Shown here in pieces: positions 1 to 5,681 of a DNA stretch of 17,113 nt. Below the pieces are notes generated by a model, which saw only the letters and a list, made by a program, of their open reading frames with translations, was not told where the DNA came from and searched no databases. Origin of the DNA: Thermoplasmata archaeon M9B2D (GTDB lineage: Archaea; Thermoplasmatota; E2; DHVEG-1); contig MUGD01000045.1 of assembly GCA_002900555.1 (NCBI GenBank), forward strand, positions 1 through 17,113, given 5' to 3'. The translations under genes were made by a program, and so were the position numbers. The stretch's first letter is position 1, and each line of letters opens with the position of its first letter.

Positions 1-179
1 CCTTGCATCATATTGATTACAGAAACAACATCGCGATACGGGTATGTAAAGACTGTCACAATAAACTGCATACGACCATGAAGAAGCACCAGTATGGTTA
101 CCACAACATTATCAGGAAGGACGGCACGAAAAAAGGGCGGTTATCCCCAGGTCCGTATCCAAAGAAAATACTTGACTGA
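1..179 (+). CDS. HNH-like zinc-motif protein, C-terminal fragment (5' end outside window)
   Basis: An open frame enters from the left edge (first full codon at 3) and ends at a TGA at 177-179, giving 58 visible residues. It begins with LHHIDYRNN and continues into RVCKDCHNKLH. The His-His-Ile-Asp pair followed by Cys-x2-Cys-His-x3-His resembles the second half of HNH endonuclease-type beta-beta-metal domains, in which the His act in catalysis or metal binding and the CxxC completes a zinc site. The first Cys pair expected in HNH proteins would lie upstream of the window. The spacing between HH and CxxC is shorter than in many HNH enzymes, so a non-nuclease zinc protein is possible. The tail is basic and rich in Lys, Gly and Pro. 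It is the only gene here that stops with TGA. Confidence 0.55.
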   Translation, partial: LHHIDYRNNIAIRVCKDCHNKLHTTMKKHQYGYHNIIRKDGTKKGRLSPGPYPKKILD

Positions 180-260
180 CCCCCCTCTCAGACGGCCCTG
201 TCCATCTCATGACCGCTCCCATGCAAACATTCTTTTTCCCTGCCTTGTTATCATAGTATC

Positions 261-701
261 GTGGAAAAAGACCGAACCGATGTGAGTAACGAAATCAAAG
301 AGCTTTCCAAACGCATCAGTGAACTAGAGTCCATGCTTGCAGCCTTACTCAAACCATTGAACGATGCACGTAAGACAACGGAACGCTACCTCAAACTCGC
401 AGGACTGCTCTTAGATCATGGCGGCCTGACCCCGGACGTCATATTCCCGGACCTCAAAGACCCGATCTCCAAGGACATCATCAGGGTCCTGTTGGAACGA
501 CCCGCGCAGAATGTCTCCCAGATCACAGACCTGGTGAAAAGCAAACGAGGCAGCGCCTCCCGACGCATCATCAGAGAAAAACTCTTAGATTTAGAAACAA
601 GGAACATCATCCAGAAACAACAGCAGGGTTCCCGCACTGTCTACAGTCTCACACCGGAAGTGATCAAAAAGTGGACACAACTGCTCGGTTTGACTATATA
701 G
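261..701 (+). CDS. Winged-helix (HTH) transcriptional regulator with N-terminal coiled coil
   Basis: Predicted cytoplasmic DNA-binding protein of 146 residues. Residues about 8-35 have a heptad pattern with acidic and basic residues (NEIKELSKRISELESML), consistent with a coiled-coil dimerisation helix. Residues about 72-135 form a winged-helix-like segment: DIIRVLLERP (helix 1), VSQITDLVKSKRG (helix 2), ASRRIIREKLLDLETRNII (recognition helix), then QQQGSRTVYSLT as the wing hairpin. This is the layout of ArsR/MarR-like archaeal regulators, but no subfamily is recognised. The start is GTG at 261; a second in-frame GTG at 282 is possible. No clear ribosome site precedes either, which suggests a leaderless message. 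It lies 50 bp before two tiny genes on the same strand and probably forms an operon with them. The target is unknown. Confidence 0.72.
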   Translation: MEKDRTDVSNEIKELSKRISELESMLAALLKPLNDARKTTERYLKLAGLLLDHGGLTPDVIFPDLKDPISKDIIRVLLERPAQNVSQITDLVKSKRGSASRRIIREKLLDLETRNIIQKQQQGSRTVYSLTPEVIKKWTQLLGLTI

Positions 702-736
702 ACTGACCACCCTACCAGGAATGTAGAACCTGAAAT

Positions 737-742
737 GGAGGT
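737..742 (+). promoter_or_regulatory. Ribosome binding site GGAGGT
   Basis: A consensus Shine-Dalgarno sequence lies 9 nt before the ATG at 752 and fixes that start. It is the strongest ribosome site in the three-gene cluster, so the small protein may be made at a higher level than the regulator upstream. Confidence 0.8.
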
Positions 743-751
743 ACATAAAAA

Positions 752-1027
752 ATGAGTGAACATAACAACATGCCCGACCCAGAGAAAATAAAGGAAATCC
801 TGGACGTCGTCGCAGAAAAAATCCCTGGGTTACTCAAAACCCTCAGTGAACTGCTCTACGGAGCACAGAGCGCAAAACAGTATGCAGCAGCGGCCGCGAC
901 CTTCTACAAGGAACTTAAGGCGGCAGGCATGACTGAGGAGCAAGCATTCGAGTTGACCCAGCAGTACATGAGCACCTTGAACCTTGGCAATCTCATGGGC
1001 AAGGCAATCAAACACGACCACGACTAG
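752..1027 (+). CDS. Small helical protein of unknown function (91 aa)
   Basis: A 91-residue protein predicted to be soluble and almost all helix, with no signal peptide or membrane segment. Residues 11-37 form an amphipathic helix (EKIKEILDVVAEKIPGLLKTL). Residues 47-75 contain an Ala-rich helix followed by FYKELKAAGMTEEQAFELTQQY, a helical hairpin with a Gly turn. The protein ends in HDHD. The second half resembles part of the product of the next gene (see findings). A consensus ribosome site precedes it. It sits between a winged-helix regulator and another tiny gene, all on one strand with gaps of 50 and 11 bp. I do not recognise a characterised family. A role as a partner or effector of the regulator is only an inference from co-location. 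Confidence 0.75.
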   Translation: MSEHNNMPDPEKIKEILDVVAEKIPGLLKTLSELLYGAQSAKQYAAAAATFYKELKAAGMTEEQAFELTQQYMSTLNLGNLMGKAIKHDHD

Positions 1028-1038
1028 CGAGAATTCCA

Positions 1039-1281
1039 ATGACCAGAGACACAGAAGGGGATCTGCCAAAAATCGTCGGATCCCTGCTCCTGCTCCTACC
1101 AAAATTTTCCATTTGCTTCGGCATCCAAGCCTTCCGTCTGAAACACCAGGCCTACAAGGCAGCACGCATCTACCGAAGAGAACTTGCCAGACAAGGACTC
1201 AACGACACCATGATCGAGCGGCTCACCAAATCTTACCTGGAAACCAGCGATCCCTTCAAACTGCTCAGAGCGTTTCGATAA
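1039..1281 (+). CDS. Small protein with hydrophobic N-terminal segment and shared helical hairpin (80 aa)
   Basis: An 80-residue basic protein that starts 11 nt after the previous gene, behind a weak ribosome site (GAGAAT). Residues 12-30 (IVGSLLLLLPKFSICFGIQ) are hydrophobic and could form a membrane-inserted or amphipathic helix. Residues 38-67 (YKAARIYRREL, then GLNDTMIERLTKSYL) form a helical hairpin matching the pattern in the preceding protein: EL-x3-G-[ML], nine residues later LT, then Y-[ML]. The two may be diverged paralogs, one soluble and one membrane-attached. No catalytic motif is visible and the family is not recognised. The next elements are a T-tract terminator and the promoter of the following pair, so this is probably the last gene of its operon. 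Confidence 0.65.
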   Translation: MTRDTEGDLPKIVGSLLLLLPKFSICFGIQAFRLKHQAYKAARIYRRELARQGLNDTMIERLTKSYLETSDPFKLLRAFR

Positions 1282-1284
1282 TCC

Positions 1285-1306
1285 CTTTTTTCACTTTTTT
1301 TTCTTT
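1285..1306 (+). terminator. T-tract terminator (T6 ... T8 C TTT)
   Basis: Immediately after the TAA at 1279-1281 come T6 (1286-1291) and T8-C-TTT (1295-1306) without a GC stem-loop. This is the usual archaeal oligo-T terminator. The same T-run followed by CTTT recurs after most plus-strand genes in the window. Confidence 0.7.
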
Positions 1307-1326
1307 AAATACATGAGACAAAAAAG

Positions 1327-1374
1327 ATTTAAATCACAAATAAATTAGGAAATAAGATTAAAACATCTGGGAGA
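1327..1374 (+). promoter_or_regulatory. Promoter (TATA box) and ribosome site for the DUF5678/retropepsin pair
   Basis: GATTTAAAT around 1327-1335 is a good archaeal TATA box about 46-54 nt before the ATG at 1381. A ribosome site GGGAGA lies at 1369-1374 with 6 nt to the start. That spacing favours ATG 1381 over the in-frame ATG at 1411. Confidence 0.6.
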
Positions 1375-1380
1375 ATCTAT

Positions 1381-1659
1381 ATGAAACTAAATGAAAAAGA
1401 GACAAGACCAATGAAGAAAGACCAACATCTTCTCGAAGAACTCACAGCGGGAACAAAAGATGTTGAATGGCTCAGCAAAAACTATCATGCACTACGAAAG
1501 AAATACCCGAAACAGTATATTGCAGTCAAAAATCAAAAAGTCATCATCGCACACAGAAACCTTGTCACCCTGATTAACACCTTGAAGAGGCAATTTGGTG
1601 ACCCAAACGATTACTTAATCGATTTCGTACCGGATGAAAACTATACACTTGTCGTGTAA
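1381..1659 (+). CDS. DUF5678 domain protein
   Basis: A 92-residue soluble protein. Residues about 27-85 match the DUF5678 pattern as I know it: VEWLSKNYHALRKKYPKQYIA, then a strand VKNQKVIIA, a helix with LVTLINTLKR, and the closing DPNDYLIDFVP. DUF5678 proteins are short, common in archaea and of unknown biochemical function. They are often encoded directly beside a small retropepsin-like aspartic protease, as here: the next gene starts 21 bp downstream on the same strand behind its own strong ribosome site. This suggests a two-gene operon and perhaps a protease-partner relationship, which is inference. No signal peptide or catalytic residues are visible. Confidence in the family is good, in function none. 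Confidence 0.8.
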   Translation: MKLNEKETRPMKKDQHLLEELTAGTKDVEWLSKNYHALRKKYPKQYIAVKNQKVIIAHRNLVTLINTLKRQFGDPNDYLIDFVPDENYTLVV

Positions 1660-1667
1660 ACAATACT

Positions 1668-1674
1668 GGGAGGT
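1668..1674 (+). promoter_or_regulatory. Ribosome binding site GGGAGGT
   Basis: A strong Shine-Dalgarno sequence 6 nt before ATG 1681, in the short gap between the DUF5678 and retropepsin-like genes. It allows independent initiation on a shared message. Confidence 0.8.
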
Positions 1675-1680
1675 TTTCTT

Positions 1681-2088
1681 ATGCACATTCATGGTTTTTT
1701 GAAAGGGACGGCACCGTACATACTTTTGAGCGTCAGAGCAGAAAAACCAAAGATCCTCAGACAAATCCCATTCTTAATAGACACCGGCTCTGACATCACT
1801 GGTATTGCTTTGAAAGATTGTTTGGCCATGGGGATATCATTTCACTCATTGGGTCGTCCGGTAGGAAGTATACGTGGTATCAAAGAGAAAGCGCGACGTT
1901 GGGAAATACACGGAGAGTTACGAGCCATAACTCAAGAAACCAAGGTAGAACGATTCGGACCGATGAAACTCTATATCCTTGAAACGAGCGCAGACTGCCC
2001 AAGCCTGCTTGGGAGAGATTTTTTAGAACAATTCGGATTTCAACTTCTCTACAATATCAAGAAAAGAGCTATATTTCTTGAAAAATAA
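1681..2088 (+). CDS. Retropepsin-like aspartic protease
   Basis: A 135-residue single-domain protein. The catalytic motif of retropepsin-fold aspartic proteases is clear: FLIDTGSDITGI with Asp34-Thr35-Gly36-Ser37. The second hallmark, a hydrophobic-hydrophobic-Gly segment, is LLGRDFL at residues 109-115, followed by a C-terminal strand region. Such enzymes act as homodimers, each subunit giving one Asp, and the length fits that. No signal peptide or membrane segment is present, so it should work in the cytoplasm. The substrate is unknown. It follows the DUF5678 gene by 21 bp, an arrangement seen repeatedly in archaea. No reverse transcriptase or integrase lies near, so it is not part of a visible retroelement. 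Confidence 0.85.
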   Translation: MHIHGFLKGTAPYILLSVRAEKPKILRQIPFLIDTGSDITGIALKDCLAMGISFHSLGRPVGSIRGIKEKARRWEIHGELRAITQETKVERFGPMKLYILETSADCPSLLGRDFLEQFGFQLLYNIKKRAIFLEK

Positions 2089-2119
2089 AAGCATCATGTA
2101 GTGACATTACCTCTCTGTG

Positions 2120-2137
2120 TTTTCTTTTTTTTCTTTT
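2120..2137 (+). terminator. T-tract terminator after the retropepsin-like gene
   Basis: TTTTCTTTTTTTTCTTTT about 30 nt after the TAA at 2086-2088, with no stem-loop. It shows the recurring T-run-C-TTT form. Confidence 0.65.
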
Positions 2138-2182
2138 CATCACCGGAACTCACATTCCAAGCATCCCCTCCGAAGAATTAAT

Positions 2183-2488
2183 ATGAACAGAACAGATAAT
2201 CCTAATCCTTCGTGGTGGTGAAGACACACGGAACTTTCTGATCTTATCCCCCAGTCTGCAAATGATAGTGGAGCGATCCTCTTCTGGGTCATCCTCTTCC
2301 TCCTGATTATTGTAATCGTCGCATTCTACTACTACGCAAAACGGATGAAGAAGAAAGTCACAAAGATACAACAGGATATGACCACGCAGCTGGACACTGT
2401 GAAAAAATCAAAAGAAAAAACCATGCAAGACCTCTCCGAGGTAAAAAACAAGGTTGACAAAATCCTCAAAGAAGACCAAAAACAGTAA
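2183..2488 (+). pseudogene. Small membrane/coiled-coil protein gene interrupted by in-frame TGA
   Basis: From ATG 2183 the frame reads MNRTDNPNPSWW, then TGA at 2219-2221, then continues in the same frame to a TAA at 2486-2488. The part after the TGA is convincingly protein-like: a polar start (RHTELSDLIPQSAND), one strong membrane helix (ILFWVILFLLIIVIVAFYYY), a basic stop-transfer AKRMKKK, and a charged coiled coil rich in Lys, Gln and Asp up to KEDQKQ. No ATG, GTG or TTG exists between the TGA and the membrane helix. The first is ATG 2345, which would lose the helix. The gene is therefore broken by a nonsense change (TGG to TGA is one base, in a run of Trp codons), misread, or read through. 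The upstream ATG lacks a good ribosome site, so the true start is uncertain. Confidence 0.5.
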
Positions 2489-2503
2489 GACCCTGACTGT
2501 CAG

Positions 2504-2878
2504 CTAGTGTTTTTTTAAGGCAGCTACCGTCTCCTTCACCCGGTACATCACAATCTTTTTCACCAAGTCATAGGGGAGTGGTTCATCAAAGGGGAACTGC
2601 ACCGAGCCTTTCCCCTGTTTATATGCAGACAACTCTTTCTTGAACGCTGCAATCCCTGAGGGGGTTGGATAAAAACCGATATGATGCGCAAACGCGGCGA
2701 AATGTACCAGGTTCTTCCCCGCAAGTCGGAACGTCGGCATCTGATACCGGATCGCTTCCTCTGCATCTGGGGCGGCCTGCAAAATCACCTGCCGTAGTCG
2801 TTGTAATCGTACTTGGGTTTCCTTTGGAAACCCGGCGATGTACGCATCGATCGTCTCCGATGATTTCCCCTGCGTCAT
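2504..2878 (-). CDS. DUF1801 / YdhG-like protein
   Basis: A 124-residue cytoplasmic protein of the DUF1801 (YdhG-like) family, a fold related to the iron-chaperone frataxin/Fra-like group in some annotations. Visible family features are the N-terminal SSETIDAYIAGFP, the helix VRLQRLRQVI, the diagnostic AIRYQMPTFRL, the strand pair HIGFYPTPSGI, a Lys-rich stretch around YKQGKGSVQFPFDEPLPYDLV, and a final helix IVMYRVKETVAAL. It has full family length. The exact biochemical role of this family is not established. It is encoded alone on the minus strand, convergent with the interrupted small gene. No strong ribosome site precedes the ATG at 2878. Confidence 0.85.
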   Translation of the reverse strand: MTQGKSSETIDAYIAGFPKETQVRLQRLRQVILQAAPDAEEAIRYQMPTFRLAGKNLVHFAAFAHHIGFYPTPSGIAAFKKELSAYKQGKGSVQFPFDEPLPYDLVKKIVMYRVKETVAALKKH

Positions 2879-3042
2879 CCAATCACGAAAAAATGAATAC
2901 CCTGGTCCCTCTTAATCCTGCTGTTAGGGTCCTCTCCCTAGAAAAGGATGTATCCTGTTTTCCTGCACTTTTCCGATAAAATACTATTTTCATAGGTATT
3001 TTTTTTTGATTTGCACAAAGAACCAAGACGAACCTTCATATC

Positions 3043-3077
3043 TTATAAAACACATTAAAAAAACAAAGATGAGGGAT
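3043..3077 (+). promoter_or_regulatory. TATA box and ribosome site for the secreted protein at 3084
   Basis: TTATAAAA at 3043-3050 lies 33-41 nt before the start, and GAGGGAT at 3071-3077 lies 6 nt before ATG 3084. This supports ATG 3084 over the in-frame ATG at 3069 and the TTG at 3006, which have no ribosome site and would put polar residues before the signal peptide. Confidence 0.65.
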
Positions 3078-3083
3078 AATTCT

Positions 3084-4070
3084 ATGAACAACACACAAAA
3101 AAGAAGATATCAGGCAGCCGTAGTCCTTGTTTTGTCAGTGCTCGTGGTTGGGTTAATTTCAGGCATCAGTGCAGCGCACTTAATGCCACCACCCAAGTTT
3201 TCCATGACTACTACAACCATCCCCTTTTCTCCTTTGAATCGTGGAGAAGAAGAAATAAAATACTATAACCCTGACGGTCTTGTCAACGTCATCGGAGTCG
3301 AAGATGTCGAAGTCCCGTTCAAATGGCAATCCGCGATCCGACTCACAACCGAAGAGTTAGGCCCCTATGCGGATTGGACGCTGACCAAGGTCAATGCAGG
3401 TTATAGTGCGGACAACGGCCAATTCGAATGTTACGCGACCGTTATCATCTACGATAAAGGAGACGCGACCCATCCAGGACCTGTCATAGTAAATGACACA
3501 ACCTACCATTTCGATTTCTCAGGTGTTCATACGATACCGCTCCTCACCCCGGTCCCCTTGGAAGGATATGAGGAACTCTGGGTCTCTGTCGAATGGGAAC
3601 AAACCGAACAAAATGTGTATCTCGCCTTGATGGATGAAGGCCCTGCAGTGGATGGAAAAGGCGACTGGGGTTTTGATGGAAATTGGTCAGAGCTGCAAAT
3701 CTACGGGTTAGATTACAACTGGGCGATCGGAGCCATCGTCGAAGGTGAAGGCAACGCGGAACTTTCCATTCTCAACATCCAAGGACCCGTGGGTGTGAAT
3801 GCAGAAGTAAAGAACATCGGAAGCGTTCCTGCGACGAACATGGACTGGTCGATTGTTGTCACCGGAGGCATCCTGAAAATGGTCGATAAAACAGCGACAG
3901 GCGCAGTCGCAAGCATCGCAGTCAATGCAACCGAGGCAATCAACCTTGGCATGTTTTTTGGTCTTGGGAAGATACAAATAACGATTACCGCACAAGCGGA
4001 AAACGCTGTCGCAGTCAGTGTCACAAAATCAGCAGTGATACTTGGTCCAATCGTTATTGGAATCAAATAA
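3084..4070 (+). CDS. Secreted beta-sandwich protein with shared C-terminal surface domain
   Basis: A 328-residue exported protein. A signal peptide runs to about residue 30 (basic QKRRYQ, then AAVVLVLSVLVVGLI, small residues GISAA). Residues about 50-222 form a single beta-rich module: YYNPDGLVNVIGV, an IRLT strand, YADWTLTKVNAGY, a PVPLEGYEELWVSVEW strand, GPAVDGKGDWGF, and GLDYNWAIGAIV. It resembles beta-sandwich accessory domains seen in secreted archaeal and Bacteroidetes proteins, often beside peptidases. No enzyme residues are visible. Residues 224-328 are the C-terminal domain shared with three other proteins here, with NIGSVPATNMDWSI, ATGAVASI, FGLGK and a tail VILGPIVIGIK. It could be a binding or adhesive protein held at the surface. 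Several N-x-S/T sites fit archaeal N-glycosylation. Another bound role cannot be excluded. Confidence 0.8.
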   Translation: MNNTQKRRYQAAVVLVLSVLVVGLISGISAAHLMPPPKFSMTTTTIPFSPLNRGEEEIKYYNPDGLVNVIGVEDVEVPFKWQSAIRLTTEELGPYADWTLTKVNAGYSADNGQFECYATVIIYDKGDATHPGPVIVNDTTYHFDFSGVHTIPLLTPVPLEGYEELWVSVEWEQTEQNVYLALMDEGPAVDGKGDWGFDGNWSELQIYGLDYNWAIGAIVEGEGNAELSILNIQGPVGVNAEVKNIGSVPATNMDWSIVVTGGILKMVDKTATGAVASIAVNATEAINLGMFFGLGKIQITITAQAENAVAVSVTKSAVILGPIVIGIK

Positions 4071-4073
4071 CCC

Positions 4074-4095
4074 TTTTTTTTCTATTTTTTTTTTT
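4074..4095 (+). terminator. T-tract terminator
   Basis: T8-CTA-T11 starting 4 nt after the stop at 4068-4070, without a stem-loop. It is the longest T-tract in this half of the window. Confidence 0.7.
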
Positions 4096-4145
4096 ATGTG
4101 AAATCCCCGTCACTGCCTTCCCTACAATCATATGGTTTATTTTCA

Positions 4146-4188
4146 AGTGCAGGGAAAGAGACGTTCACTTCGGGTTCAAATCAATAAT
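4146..4188 (+). repeat. Diverged 43-nt repeat, copy 1 (left of the HPP gene)
   Basis: This stretch aligns without gaps to 4926-4968 at about 27 of 43 positions, including AGTGCAGGG at the left end and TCAAATCA near the right end. The two copies sit on either side of the HPP gene. In this copy the hairpin seen in the other has decayed. Relatedness is by eye only. Confidence 0.3.
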
Positions 4189-4229
4189 TATTGTATTTGA
4201 AGTGGCTTTCGATAGTGTTCCGGTTTTCT

Positions 4230-4778
4230 TTATCGTTTATGCTCTTGCAGAGGATTTTCATGTGGAGAAATTAAATCCATTAAATATTTTTTTAAAATTG
4301 TTTTAATTCCATACATCCAGATAACTGCCAGGATGATATACATGATTGTTACGTAATCCCATTTGTTAATGACCAATCCAAGTGCGATACCTGCTGCTGG
4401 AGCATGTTCCGTGTTCGTAATCGCCATAACAAATATTGATGACCCAACAGCTGCAGAACCAAATACAATTAATGATGTGGTAGTATGACCGAAAATATTT
4501 GCACTAAAAGTTGATGTTGAAATACTATAGAATATAAATCCAATCACCAAACCAATGAGATAGCCTCCAATAAGACGTCGGGGATCAGATGAATATTGTT
4601 TTGGCATAGTAAAGACAATAAATGCACTTGCTCCAAGCGCTGTAATTATGGCTATTTCATTTAGTATGTCAAGGAAAAGAAGAATCGCGAAGAAAGTAAG
4701 TGTCGCTAATAGACATTGAAAGACATATTTTAGAGTATTTTTTTTAAATTTTTTATCGATTAGCAGTATACGTGTCAT
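4230..4778 (-). CDS. HPP family membrane protein
   Basis: A 182-residue integral membrane protein. About five hydrophobic helices lie at residues 17-36, 42-60, 71-90, 100-121 and 133-160. HPP-family hallmarks are ALGASAFIVFTMP after the first helix, the basic DPRRLIGGYLIG loop-helix, GSAAVGSSIFVMAIT, and the signature position TEHAPAAGIALG, where most family members read HPPA. The Pro-to-Ala change removes the first Pro of the name-giving motif. Some HPP proteins have been linked to nitrite transport into chloroplasts, but no role can be assigned here. The gene is visibly more AT-rich than its neighbours and is flanked by a diverged repeat, which may point to recent acquisition. The start has only a weak ribosome site. 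Confidence 0.82.
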   Translation of the reverse strand: MTRILLIDKKFKKNTLKYVFQCLLATLTFFAILLFLDILNEIAIITALGASAFIVFTMPKQYSSDPRRLIGGYLIGLVIGFIFYSISTSTFSANIFGHTTTSLIVFGSAAVGSSIFVMAITNTEHAPAAGIALGLVINKWDYVTIMYIILAVIWMYGIKTILKKYLMDLISPHENPLQEHKR

Positions 4779-4877
4779 TGATCAACTTCTCATTAATTTG
4801 AGTAAGAAATTATCATTGAAAATAAATAGTTAGCGGGTGGTGTATATATACTTTAAAAATCTTTTTTTACTATACGA

Positions 4878-4990
4878 CTATGATGAAGTAAAAAATGATA
4901 GTATTGCTTCTGTGTGAACCATAGGAGTGCAGGGGAAGTGGTTTGAACCCCTGCATCAAATCACTATGAAAAATCGATCTTTGCAAACCG
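4878..4990 (+). ncRNA. Candidate structured RNA with 8-bp GC-rich hairpin
   Basis: A strong TATA (4842-4851) is followed at the right distance by nested inverted repeats: CTATG (4878-4882) with CATAG (4920-4924), and inside them GAAG (4885-4888) with CTTC (4907-4910). Next comes TGCAGGGG (4928-4935) pairing perfectly with CCCCTGCA (4948-4955) across a 12-nt loop. No coding frame covers it. No known RNA family is recognised, and the right end is arbitrary. Confidence 0.3.
4926..4968 (+). repeat. Diverged 43-nt repeat, copy 2 (right of the HPP gene)
   Basis: Ungapped partner of 4146-4188 at about 27 of 43 positions. In this copy an intact 8-bp stem with a 12-nt loop is present. It may be a hairpin-type dispersed repeat or chance similarity. 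Confidence 0.3.
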
Positions 4991-5031
4991 GGTCACTGCT
5001 TTCCAGATGTTCCTATTTCCTGAGGGCATTG

Positions 5032-5073
5032 TTTATATAGATGAACATTCATTTAAAATAAGATAACGGGGGA
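5032..5073 (+). promoter_or_regulatory. TATA box and ribosome site for the membrane protein at 5082
   Basis: TTTATATA at 5032-5039 lies about 43-50 nt before the GTG at 5082, and GGGGGA at about 5068-5073 lies 8 nt before it. Together they support a GTG start here. Confidence 0.6.
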
Positions 5074-5081
5074 AAGCAAGG

Positions 5082-5681
5082 GTGGAAAAGAAACCTCTGA
5101 TTGGAATCAGTCTCTGTGGTATAATTCTACTTGTTCTGGGTTCGTTGAGTACCGTGATTGGGTATCAATCTGTCAAATCAACCATGAATGATTCACCATT
5201 GTTTACAACTCGGACAAAGATAGCTACGAATCAAGAACAGAATGTCATCACGTCTCGGTATCTTGGAATGGGAAACAGAAACTTCTTACGATTCCCAATG
5301 AGAGATACTAGGACTGAATCTCTGATAAAAGCGATCGAATATATTGGTAAAATGGATGATGAGACATTTGAGAGGTTCATAGTCATATACATTCAAAAAA
5401 TACGACAAGACGAAGCTGTTATTGATATGGACCCTTTTGATATTGCACAAGCTTTCCGTGAACTACGAATGCAACCAAAGATAATTACGGACACGTTTAT
5501 CCATGAAGATAATTCGCTCCTTGCAGGCACCAACTCAGTATTATATCCTTCGATCTGTAAGTGGTTTCCTGGGTGTTTTCTTACGCTGATCCTGATTAGT
5601 CTGTATTATAATATCATTTGTCGTCGAACAGCTATTGTAGTGGCATGTCAAACATTATTTGAACCATGTAGTTCGTTATAA
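5082..5681 (+). CDS. Uncharacterised membrane-anchored protein, two terminal hydrophobic helices
   Basis: A 199-residue protein starting with GTG behind a good ribosome site. The N-terminal helix at residues 5-27 (LIGISLCGIILLVLGSLSTVI) could be a signal anchor. The segment IGYQSVKSTMNDSPLFTTRTK that follows has the look of a conserved start seen in archaeal membrane proteins of unknown role. Residues about 85-135 are a charged helical region (MDDETFERFIVIYIQKI and FDIAQAFREL). A second hydrophobic helix, CFLTLILISLYYNIICRR, spans about 163-182. The final 17 residues (TAIVVACQ to CSSL) are Cys-rich and unlike the rest, so the original C-terminus could have been altered by a frameshift near 5620. 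No enzyme motif is visible. The topology suggests an external helical domain held at both ends. Confidence 0.65.
   Translation: MEKKPLIGISLCGIILLVLGSLSTVIGYQSVKSTMNDSPLFTTRTKIATNQEQNVITSRYLGMGNRNFLRFPMRDTRTESLIKAIEYIGKMDDETFERFIVIYIQKIRQDEAVIDMDPFDIAQAFRELRMQPKIITDTFIHEDNSLLAGTNSVLYPSICKWFPGCFLTLILISLYYNIICRRTAIVVACQTLFEPCSSL

Larger units (their letters stand above)
4779..5081. other. 303-bp gene-free interval with TATA elements and a strong hairpin
   Basis: No convincing reading frame is present. It contains a likely TATA for the HPP gene on the minus strand (CTATTTATTTTC, 4818-4829), a strong palindromic TATA GTATATATAC (4842-4851) usable on either strand, nested short inverted repeats, a GC-rich hairpin (4928-4955), and the promoter of the next gene (4.. 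TTTATATA at 5032-5039). A small non-coding RNA here is possible (see findings). Confidence 0.5.

Noticed and set aside
830..1165. Minus-strand frame of 111 codons overlapping the two tiny genes.
   Set aside because: The plus-strand genes have a consensus ribosome site, tight spacing and a shared motif; the minus frame has none of these.
1681..2088. Retroelement or retrovirus-like origin of the aspartic protease.
   Set aside because: No reverse transcriptase, integrase or long terminal repeats are near, and the DUF5678 partner points to a cellular archaeal gene pair.
2150..2371. Minus-strand open frame opposite the interrupted small gene.
   Set aside because: Its acidic, repetitive translation (EEEDDPEEDR) is what the antisense of a hydrophobic helix produces; the plus frame has a proper membrane helix and coiled coil.
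4879..4915. C/D box guide RNA starting with ATGATGA (4880-4886 region).
   Set aside because: A C-box-like sequence is present, but no CUGA D box is at the right distance and no internal C'/D' pair could be placed.
4928..4958. A tRNA T-arm-like sequence (GGTTTGAACCCC).
   Set aside because: The pairing runs across 8 bp with a 12-nt loop rather than 5 bp with 7 nt, and no anticodon or D arm can be built upstream.
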